A stretch of DNA of 14,364 nt from Legionella_A sp049239925 (GTDB taxonomy: Bacteria; Pseudomonadota; Gammaproteobacteria; Legionellales; Legionellaceae). Both the position numbers and the translations under genes were made by a program. Shown one piece after another: positions 7,611 to 13,968 of this stretch (its first letter is position 1; each line of letters begins with the position of its first letter). The stretch spans positions 1-14,364 of the forward strand of contig JBMLTO010000058.1 in assembly GCA_049239925.1 (NCBI GenBank), in the 5' to 3' direction. The notes under the pieces were generated by a model that was not told where the DNA came from, did not search any database, and was given only the letters and a program-made list of their open reading frames with translations.

Positions 7611-7672
7611 GACTAATCATAACCTATATAGTACAGTGAAAGGATATGATACCCCATAATCAATCGATTCTG

Positions 7673-8365
7673 CTATTTATGGGATGAAAAATCTAATAGT
7701 TTCCTTTGCATTGTGGAAATTGTTTCTTGATAATCTTGCGACTGGAAGATAGCTGAGCCTGCCACAAATTCATTAGCACCGGCTGCTGCAAGAGCATTGA
7801 TATTATCTATAGTAATACCGCCATCAACACAGATTGGAAGTAGGGGGTACTCGTCGCGGACATATGCAATTTTATTGATCATTGTCGTGATCATCGATTG
7901 TCCACTAAATCCTGGGTTAACCATCATTAATACAAGAAAATCAAGGCGATGCTCACACCAACGAACATATTCTATGGGGGTTGCAGGATTTAATACCAAA
8001 CCGACTTGGCAGTCTAGTTCACGTATCAGTTGTAAACTTCTATCTAAATGGTTAGTTGCCTCCGGATGTATGCTGATACGACTAGCGCCTGCTTTAGCAA
8101 ACTGCTTGATTAGTGTATCAACTGGAGACGCCATTAGATGCACATCTAAACTTAACCGAGGGTAAGCTGTATGTAATGCTTGACAAACCATAGGTCCAAA
8201 ACTGAGGTTAGGAACGTAATGGTTATCCATGACATCCAGATGTAGTAGTTGTGCTCCTGCCTTAATAACAGATTCTACTTCATCTTCTAGCCGCATAGGA
8301 TTTGCGGCTAGTAATGAGGGTAAAATCTTATAAGGTCTGATTTCTTTATGCACCAAACGAGCCAC
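7673..8365 (-). CDS. rpe: Ribulose-phosphate 3-epimerase
   Basis: Interconverts D-ribulose 5-phosphate and D-xylulose 5-phosphate in the pentose phosphate pathway; cytosolic TIM barrel with a divalent metal. All expected residues are present: S17 (LPSLLAAN), metal ligands H42 and D44 (LHLDVMDNHYVPN), H76 (DVHLM) and D181 (VDGGIT). D44 and D181 are the acid/base pair, and GSAIF (203-207) is the phosphate-binding end. The longest frame (230 residues) starts at GTG 8365, inside the end of the upstream barrel gene (20-bp overlap). GTG at 8353 is an alternative, giving a more usual N-terminus; neither has a visible ribosome site, so initiation is probably coupled to translation of the upstream gene. 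Placing rpe behind outer-membrane genes is unusual; in E. coli it sits in the dam-rpe-gph-trpS cluster. Confidence 0.93.
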   Translation of the reverse strand: MARLVHKEIRPYKILPSLLAANPMRLEDEVESVIKAGAQLLHLDVMDNHYVPNLSFGPMVCQALHTAYPRLSLDVHLMASPVDTLIKQFAKAGASRISIHPEATNHLDRSLQLIRELDCQVGLVLNPATPIEYVRWCEHRLDFLVLMMVNPGFSGQSMITTMINKIAYVRDEYPLLPICVDGGITIDNINALAAAGANEFVAGSAIFQSQDYQETISTMQRKLLDFSSHK

Positions 8366-9038
8366 TGATAGAAAGATTAACTGAATTTGCTTGTAATCTT
8401 GAACTAAGATAAGGGATTGCTTTGGTTGCTAAATATCGATAATCAATACCTACCCAAGTAAAATCGTCAAGGAAATAATTGGCGCCAATAATAGCTTGAG
8501 CAACCGGTTGATTCGTTGAGTATTTGAGCCTTGTTCCAGCAACGTAACTATTGTTTTGATACAATCTAATGTTGTCAGTGATGTGTGCGTAGCCAACACC
8601 TAAACCCAAATAAGGACTAAAATCTGACTGTCCTGGCAGGAGATCTAAATAACTATTAATTAGTATTGCCCCAACATTGGTTTTTCCCTTTAAGTGCAAC
8701 CCATTGCGTTTTTTCGTACTAGAAATACTAATTGTTCCACTATGTAGTTTATGATAATCATTACTCAGCGCCATAAGTTCAGCTTCGGTCCGAAAGTTGT
8801 CGAAAAAGCGATAACCAATTTGACCCGCAATATTACCAAATAATTTGTGTTTGATTATTCCTGGCTGCTGATCTAATTTTGAACCATTGGGAATACGAAC
8901 AACATCCATTTTTAATTTGTCGATACTGCTTGCACCCAAGGCAAGGCCAGCATACCAACCTTCTATAGGATTTGCTGCTTGAATGCTAGTAGTTGCTATC
9001 AATCCGAGTAAACCTAATTTCAGTGATTGTTTCATCAT
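8346..9038 (-). CDS. Small outer-membrane beta-barrel protein (second of pair)
   Basis: A 230-residue secreted protein with a clear signal peptide (hydrophobic 7-18, cut after IQA at 19-21) and alternating hydrophobic strands typical of an 8-stranded OmpA-like or surface-antigen barrel. Marker stretches are GWYAGLALGASS (27-38), IGYRFFDNFRTEAEL, FSPYLGLGVGYAHI and VGIDYRYL. It shares PYLGxGVGY and an xANxVNL end motif with the neighbouring upstream gene, so the two look like diverged tandem paralogues. The C-terminus is SGSFGA; the final aromatic residue usual in barrel beta-signals is not last. A good ribosome site (TGAGGA) precedes the ATGATG start. Its last 20 bases overlap rpe. Specific function (adhesin, pore or structural) cannot be told. 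Confidence 0.75.
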   Translation of the reverse strand: MMKQSLKLGLLGLIATTSIQAANPIEGWYAGLALGASSIDKLKMDVVRIPNGSKLDQQPGIIKHKLFGNIAGQIGYRFFDNFRTEAELMALSNDYHKLHSGTISISSTKKRNGLHLKGKTNVGAILINSYLDLLPGQSDFSPYLGLGVGYAHITDNIRLYQNNSYVAGTRLKYSTNQPVAQAIIGANYFLDDFTWVGIDYRYLATKAIPYLSSRLQANSVNLSISGSFGA

Positions 9039-9055
9039 ATTAAAATCCTCAAGTT

Positions 9056-9694
9056 TTATTTATATTTTTCTTCGTCAAATCGATAGGTGATACCAAGATT
9101 TACCATGTTCGCTTTAAAATTTTTCCCAAGTTTTGTAGTTGTTGTGGCTAAAACATAACGATAACCTAAACTCAGGGCATAATTTTCAGCAAAATTATAA
9201 GTTAATCCACTCATCCCTTGGTAAGCAAATACATCATTTTTAATATGCAGGTTATAAGACTCTGTATTGACCATGGCACCTAATTTTGTTTCCAAAAAGG
9301 TATAGCCAACTCCAAAGCCTAAGTAAGGTTGAATAGTAGGTATCAGTTCAGGGAAGTCATAATAAGCATTCAAAAAAGTCAGTAGACCCTGATGATAGCC
9401 GTCTATATGATCACTCATCATATGGTTAACTTTGAGTTTTTCCATATAGGTTTTGAAATAACTCAACTCAAGTTCATAACGCATTGGATTATCTTTAAAA
9501 CCTAAACTAGCACCACCGTTATATCCACCTTTGTATTGGCTATTATTATAATGATCTTTTGCAAATGATCGGTTGAGGTTACCAGACAGGATATGGCGGC
9601 CTCCAAAAACATTGGCATATCCTCCATTAATGGGGGTGAATGCCAAGGAAATTTGACTGACAAGCAATGCAGTACAAGCAAAGGTAAGCTTCAT
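9056..9694 (-). CDS. Small outer-membrane beta-barrel protein (first of pair)
   Basis: A 212-residue secreted protein with a short signal peptide (likely cut after SLA, 16-18). Glycine- and aromatic-rich beta strands follow, such as GGYNGGASLGF, MRYELELSYF, IQPYLGFGVGYTFLE and YALSLGYRYVLA, ending in VNLGITYRF. This is the pattern of OmpA-like or opacity/surface-antigen barrels seen in intracellular gammaproteobacteria. The canonical terminal YRF is followed by six charged residues (DEEKYK), which is unusual for a barrel beta-signal. A good ribosome site (AAGGA) lies before ATG. It is the first gene of the minus-strand run, 17 bp ahead of its paralogue, with a TATAAT promoter element about 100 bp upstream. 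No assignment to a named family is possible from the sequence alone. Confidence 0.72.
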   Translation of the reverse strand: MKLTFACTALLVSQISLAFTPINGGYANVFGGRHILSGNLNRSFAKDHYNNSQYKGGYNGGASLGFKDNPMRYELELSYFKTYMEKLKVNHMMSDHIDGYHQGLLTFLNAYYDFPELIPTIQPYLGFGVGYTFLETKLGAMVNTESYNLHIKNDVFAYQGMSGLTYNFAENYALSLGYRYVLATTTTKLGKNFKANMVNLGITYRFDEEKYK

Positions 9695-9793
9695 GGGAAT
9701 CCTTGATTATATCGCTAACGTGCATCTTAACCTGTTGATTGTTATTTGCAAAGAACAACCTGTATTTTTCTACGAAAAAGCTTGCATGTAGTG

Positions 9794-9799
9794 ATTATA
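9794..9799 (-). promoter_or_regulatory. TATAAT -10 box for the barrel-rpe-slt run
   Basis: On the minus strand a perfect TATAAT occupies 9799-9794, with TTGCTA 15 bp upstream as a weak -35. Transcription would begin near 9787, giving a leader of about 93 nt before the first barrel gene. The -35 area lies inside an imperfect hairpin (9803-9829), so the promoter may be controlled there. Confidence 0.5.
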
Positions 9800-9802
9800 A
9801 CG

Positions 9803-9829
9803 GGCCATATCTTGTAGCAAGAATAGGCC
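9803..9829. promoter_or_regulatory. Imperfect inverted repeat over the barrel promoter
   Basis: 9803-9814 and 9818-9829 are inverted copies: GGCC and CTTG match at the stem ends with four mispaired positions between, loop of 3 nt. It lies between the nadE stop and the TATAAT box. It could be a weak terminator for nadE (no T-run follows) or an operator overlapping the -35 region. Confidence 0.35.
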
Positions 9830-9840
9830 AGAATGAATCC

Positions 9841-11439
9841 TTAAAATCCTGAGGTAATCGGATAACGCCAATCGGGACCAAAAGCACGGCGACTAATCTT
9901 AATGCCAGGGGCTGATTGGCGGCGTTTGTATTCATTGCGTTTGATTAATTTGAGTACTTTTTTTACCGTTTCTGCAGCGTATCCTTGAGCGATTATGTCA
10001 TCACTACTTAAATTTTCTTCCATAACCATGGTAATCATAGCATCAAGGATTTTGTAATCAGGCAGCGTATCCTGATCTGTTTGGTTTGGTGCGAGTTCAG
10101 CTGAGGGTGGACGCTCGAATACTCGCTCAGGGATGACATTAGATAGTGTATTCCTATAGCGAGCTAATGCATAAACTTGAGTTTTTAAAACATCTTTGAT
10201 GACTGCGAAGCCACCGACCATATCACCATAAATGGTACTATATCCAACAGCTGTCTCACTTTTGTTACTGGTACACAGTACCATTTTTCCTGTTTTATTA
10301 GAGAGTGCCATTAATAACGTTCCTCTAATCCTTGCTTGTAGGTTCTCTTCGGTTAAATCAGGAGATAAATCTTTAAAAACTGGCGCAAGAGTGGTGAGGA
10401 AGCAATTAAAAATAGATTCGATACCTAGGATCGTATGTTCAACTTGCATAATAGTTGCTTGATATTGTGCATCTTCATTACTCATGGATGCCGTGTATTG
10501 AGATGGCATCAAGACAGCATGAACCCGTGATGGACCAATAGCATCGACAGCAAGCGCCAAGACCAGCGCTGAATCAATACCTCCTGATAAACCAATGATC
10601 ACGCCAGGAAATTTATTTTTCTCAATGTAATCTCGTAAGCCGCACACGAGTGCTTTATAAATTAACGCTTCTTGTTTTAAAGGCGGAGCAATCGAACCAT
10701 TGATAGTATGGTTAGTAATTAGCACGCTAGTCAGTGACTCTTCAAATGCAGGCGATCGCGCGCATACCTCACCTAGATTGTTCATGGCAAATGATTGTCC
10801 ATCAAAAACCAAATTATCTTGGCCACCAATTTGATTGACATAAATAGTGGATAGTCCTAATTGTGCATAATTGGCTAATAATGTTTCACGACGTTGATAC
10901 TTGTTATAGTCAAAAGGCGAAGCATTAATGCAGATCAAATGTTCTATATTTGCCGCGATCAATTGCTCCACAGGTCCTGTGCTCCAGATATCCTCGCAGA
11001 TACATAGGCCTAGTCTATAATCATTGATAGTGAAAATGCATGGCTTGTTTGGGCCTGGAGAAAAATAGCGTTTTTCATCAAAAACTTCATAGTTCGGTAA
11101 GTTTTGTTTATGATACCTGGCTTTGCTGATGCCATTGAAAAATATGCTCGCTGCATTGTAACAGAGGTTTCCATCTAACAGGGGATGGCCTACAATAACG
11201 TGGCAATTTTTGCAGATGGCTCGTATCTCGTCTAATGCATGGTTGACTTGCAACAAGAATTCCTTATGGAAGAGTAAATCTTCTGGTGGATATCCCGTTA
11301 TAGCCAGTTCAGGAAAAACAATTAAATCATGTTGATCTTGATGAGCAAGGATGATGTCTATTATTTTTTTACTGTTTGCAGCAGTGGCACCTACAAGCGG
11401 ATTAATTTGTGCCATTAGAATCTTAAGTGTTTGTGGCAT
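9841..11439 (-). CDS. nadE: Glutamine-dependent NAD+ synthetase
   Basis: Final step of NAD biosynthesis: amidates nicotinic acid adenine dinucleotide using ATP and ammonia released from glutamine. The 532 residues fuse an N-terminal nitrilase-type glutaminase (about 5-245) to a C-terminal synthetase (about 260-530). The glutaminase triad is visible: E44 (VFPELAITGY), K112 (YHKQNLPNYEVFDE) and C148 (CICEDIW). The synthetase P-loop is SGGIDS at 285-290, with CTSNKSE (389-395) and YSTIYGD (400-406) further on. The fusion type differs from the short ammonia-only NadE of E. coli. The start is ATG 11439, behind a weak AGAAGA ribosome site. Upstream lies a perfect 21-bp palindrome suggesting repression at the promoter. 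It is divergent from the helicase gene and probably monocistronic. Confidence 0.96.
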   Translation of the reverse strand: MPQTLKILMAQINPLVGATAANSKKIIDIILAHQDQHDLIVFPELAITGYPPEDLLFHKEFLLQVNHALDEIRAICKNCHVIVGHPLLDGNLCYNAASIFFNGISKARYHKQNLPNYEVFDEKRYFSPGPNKPCIFTINDYRLGLCICEDIWSTGPVEQLIAANIEHLICINASPFDYNKYQRRETLLANYAQLGLSTIYVNQIGGQDNLVFDGQSFAMNNLGEVCARSPAFEESLTSVLITNHTINGSIAPPLKQEALIYKALVCGLRDYIEKNKFPGVIIGLSGGIDSALVLALAVDAIGPSRVHAVLMPSQYTASMSNEDAQYQATIMQVEHTILGIESIFNCFLTTLAPVFKDLSPDLTEENLQARIRGTLLMALSNKTGKMVLCTSNKSETAVGYSTIYGDMVGGFAVIKDVLKTQVYALARYRNTLSNVIPERVFERPPSAELAPNQTDQDTLPDYKILDAMITMVMEENLSSDDIIAQGYAAETVKKVLKLIKRNEYKRRQSAPGIKISRRAFGPDWRYPITSGF

Positions 11440-11462
11440 AATGGTTAGTCTTCTGAAGGGAT

Positions 11463-11483
11463 AATACTATATTTTATAGTATT
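11463..11483. promoter_or_regulatory. Perfect 21-bp palindrome upstream of nadE
   Basis: AATACTATA (11463-11471) and TATAGTATT (11475-11483) form a perfect 9-bp inverted repeat around TTT, 24 bp before the nadE ATG. It overlaps the only -10-like sequences there (TACTAT, TATAAA on the minus strand). Position and symmetry suggest an operator for a dimeric repressor. NAD genes are controlled by NrtR, NiaR or NadQ in various bacteria; I cannot match the site to any of them from memory. Confidence 0.5.
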
Positions 11484-11494
11484 TATGCCGAATT

Positions 11495-11514
11495 AGCATT
11501 TGTGAAAGCATTTG
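11495..11514. repeat. Tandem 8-bp direct repeat AGCATTTG
   Basis: AGCATTTG occurs at 11495-11502 and again at 11507-11514, a 12-bp period, just beyond the nadE palindrome. It sits where a -35 or activator region of the nadE promoter would be. Two copies in AT-rich DNA may be chance. Confidence 0.3.
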
Positions 11515-11520
11515 AAAGAC

Positions 11521-11670
11521 ATGGGGCCAGGTCTTTCTTTTAATTGTGGGGTCAGATTTTTGTTATGCATCATTGTGGGGCTGGTCTTTCCTCTCGACAT
11601 CAATGTCAAGAGGAAAGACCCGATCACATAACAAAGATCTGCCCCCATATAATTTTATGACCCCAAAATT
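11521..11670. repeat. Nested palindromic repeat element (REP/MITE-like)
   Basis: A 150-bp block built from one word, roughly GGGGTCAGGTCTTTC. Three copies point right (from 11523, 11548 and 11577) and three point left (ending 11620, 11647 and 11664). Arms 11547-11567 and 11627-11647 match at 19 of 21 positions. Inside, 11583-11594 and 11609-11620 match perfectly (12 bp), extended by GACA/TGTC around a TCAA loop. The whole could fold as a long cruciform or RNA hairpin. It resembles GGGGTCAG-TCTTT repeats that I associate with REP-type elements moved by Y1 (RAYT) transposases, but no such transposase is present here. It may be a non-autonomous element. Confidence 0.7.
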
Positions 11671-11702
11671 GTTCCCTCTACTAACTGGACTTGGATTAAT
11701 CT

Positions 11703-13901
11703 ATGTGGAAAACTGCATTGTCGAGAATGACCGAAGCATTTTCAGCGGTTACATTAGAACATGGTCAGGAATACCACTATCAAGGTCATGTCTTGAGTAT
11801 ACGCTTAAGTGATGGATTGCTGAAAGCTCGGGTTAAAGGCAGTACAAATCAAATTTATAATGTCCATCTTGACTTAAAAATATGGCCGAATAAGCCAGCA
11901 CAATGTGGTTGTTCAAAGCAATATAATTGTAAGCATGCTGCTGCAAGTTTATATGCTCTGAGAGATAAGGATGCCCCGGCTACTAACAAATCAGTGCCCG
12001 ACTCATTCGCATCAACATACCCATCATTCCCTGTTGATGACGATATCATCGATGCTGACCAAATTGAATGGTATTCACAACTCGATGAACCTGGAAACGA
12101 TTTTTTTTCTTATCAATTAGGAATTTTAGTTAATAATCAAAAAGTTAGTGTCGTACCCTTGGTAGCTGATTTAATTAAACGCTGGAATCAGGATACGCTG
12201 GCTGATTTATCAGATAATTTGCTAATTAAGTTACCAATAATGACTGGTAAAGTTTTAAAAATTGAGCTAGGACGCTTGAAACCCCTATTACGATTATTGT
12301 TGCACTATGGGGTCAAAACGACGACCAATCTAGAGAAATTGCAAATGAAACGCTACCAATTGGTTTTAATGTTGGAAGCAGAGCAGGCGATGGCTGCAAG
12401 TGCTGCACGTTGGTCGGGCACTGAGACCTTACGCACGAAACTTAAGCAATTAACCCTGCTATCTACTCTTCCCAACATCGCTATTCCACAAGGATTGAAT
12501 GCTCAATTACGAGATTATCAACACCAAGGTTTGAGCTGGTTACAAAGCCTGCGCGATAACCAGTTAGGTGGTATCTTGGCTGATGATATGGGACTAGGAA
12601 AGACAGTGCAAACTTTAGCTCATTTGCAAGTTGAGCAAGAACAGCAACGGCTTACAAAAGCGAGCTTGATCATCGCTCCGACTAGTTTAGTGGGAAATTG
12701 GTATGAAGAAGTAAAACGTTTTACGCCTGCCCTACGAGTGTTGATTTTTCATGGTATTGCGCGAAGCTGTGATGATTTCAATAACTTTGATTTGGTTATT
12801 TCAACGTATGGATTGATTCAGCGAGATAAACATAAATTTGTAAATCATCAGTTTTACTATGTGATTCTAGATGAAGCGCAATATATTAAGAATAGCCGAT
12901 CAAAAACAACGCAAATCGTCCAGCAGCTAAAGGCAGAGCATCGTTTGTGTTTAACCGGTACACCTTTGGAAAATAACTTAGGTGAGTTATGGTCTTTATT
13001 TCATTTCCTCATGCCTGGTTTGTTGGGTACTGCTAAGCAATTTCGGCAATTTTTTAGAGTACCTATTGAAAAAAACAAGGATCTCGCTAAGCAAGAAATC
13101 CTCGCACAACGAATCCAGCCATTTATGCTGCGGCGTCGTAAAGATCAAGTGGCTAAGGAACTACCTGCAAAAACAGAAATGATCAGAACAATAGAACTAA
13201 TAGGTAAGCAAAGAGATTTATATGAAGCTATTCGCATGAGCATGGAGAAAAAAGTTCGTGATGCAATTGCTCTACAAGGTATGGGCAAAAGCCAGATCGT
13301 GCTTTTGGATGCATTATTAAAATTACGCCAAGTGTGTTGTGATCCTAAGTTATTAGCGATGCCTGAAGCAGAAATGGCATATGGATGTTCAGCAAAATTA
13401 CTCGTACTCATGGAACTCTTAGACGAATTGATGTTAGAAGGTAGGCGAGTATTAATTTTTTCACAATTTACCTCCATGTTGGCATTGATTGAAGAGCAAT
13501 TAGTAGCAAAAAAATATACCTATTTGCTATTGACAGGCCAAACTCAAAACCGTCAAAGTTTGGTTCAACGTTTTCAGGAGGGTGCTAGTTCAATATTTCT
13601 TATTAGTTTGAAAGCTGGTGGTACTGGCTTAAATTTAACGCGCGCTGATACAGTTATTCACTATGATCCTTGGTGGAACCCCGCAGCCGAAGATCAAGCA
13701 ACGGATAGGAGCCACCGATTAGGTCAGATTAATCCTGTTTTCGTTTATAAGTTAATTACCATGGGCACAGTAGAAGAGACGATTGTAACAATGCAGAATA
13801 AAAAACGACAGTTGGTTGATGGCATATTGTCTAGTGGAGCAAGCCTTGGTAGCAGTATAACAGATGCTGATCTTGAGAATTTTTTTATGCCATTACCATA
13901 A
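11703..13901 (+). CDS. SWIM zinc-finger SNF2-family DNA helicase/ATPase
   Basis: Swi2/Snf2 ATP-dependent DNA translocase of the bacterial SWIM-SNF2 type. The 732 residues begin with a SWIM zinc-binding motif (C68, C70, C76, H78 in CGCSKQYNCKH). A linker/SNF2-associated region follows (about 130-260), then a complete two-lobe motor. The first lobe has Walker A DDMGLGKT (294-301), Walker B DEAQ (390-393) and LTGTPLENNLGELW (417-430). The second lobe has FSQF (586-589), SLKAGGTGLNLT (635-646) and DQATDRSHRLGQ (664-675). Homologues with this architecture often exceed 1000 residues, so this one is compact, mainly between the SWIM motif and the motor. The start at ATG 11703 has GGA 7 nt upstream; M9 is a possible alternative. 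No RapA/HepA-specific domains are seen. The substrate is unknown; a role in DNA repair, transcription or defence cannot be told from sequence. Confidence 0.88.
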   Translation: MWKTALSRMTEAFSAVTLEHGQEYHYQGHVLSIRLSDGLLKARVKGSTNQIYNVHLDLKIWPNKPAQCGCSKQYNCKHAAASLYALRDKDAPATNKSVPDSFASTYPSFPVDDDIIDADQIEWYSQLDEPGNDFFSYQLGILVNNQKVSVVPLVADLIKRWNQDTLADLSDNLLIKLPIMTGKVLKIELGRLKPLLRLLLHYGVKTTTNLEKLQMKRYQLVLMLEAEQAMAASAARWSGTETLRTKLKQLTLLSTLPNIAIPQGLNAQLRDYQHQGLSWLQSLRDNQLGGILADDMGLGKTVQTLAHLQVEQEQQRLTKASLIIAPTSLVGNWYEEVKRFTPALRVLIFHGIARSCDDFNNFDLVISTYGLIQRDKHKFVNHQFYYVILDEAQYIKNSRSKTTQIVQQLKAEHRLCLTGTPLENNLGELWSLFHFLMPGLLGTAKQFRQFFRVPIEKNKDLAKQEILAQRIQPFMLRRRKDQVAKELPAKTEMIRTIELIGKQRDLYEAIRMSMEKKVRDAIALQGMGKSQIVLLDALLKLRQVCCDPKLLAMPEAEMAYGCSAKLLVLMELLDELMLEGRRVLIFSQFTSMLALIEEQLVAKKYTYLLLTGQTQNRQSLVQRFQEGASSIFLISLKAGGTGLNLTRADTVIHYDPWWNPAAEDQATDRSHRLGQINPVFVYKLITMGTVEETIVTMQNKKRQLVDGILSSGASLGSSITDADLENFFMPLP

Positions 13902-13926
13902 TCTGTTTTAACGGCAATTCAGTCTA

Positions 13927-13945
13927 ACAGTAACCTTGTTATTGT
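13927..13945. terminator. Small hairpin after the helicase gene
   Basis: ACAGTAAC (13927-13934) pairs with GTTATTGT (13938-13945) around CTT, 8 bp with one G-U, 25 bases past the helicase stop. An A-run, not a T-run, follows. It is a weak candidate transcript end. Confidence 0.25.
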
Positions 13946-13968
13946 AAAATATGAGCGCGTGTTGACAA

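Noticed and set aside
7797..8165. 122-codon plus-strand frame inside rpe
   Set aside because: Antisense shadow of rpe; composition does not suggest a protein.
11546..11812. 88-codon plus-strand frame upstream of and overlapping the helicase start
   Set aside because: It is translation of the palindromic repeat running into the helicase gene in another frame; no ribosome site or protein-like features.
13962..13967. Perfect TTGACA hexamer before the reverse transcriptase
   Set aside because: No acceptable -10 box lies 16-18 bp downstream (the position reads ATTTGT).
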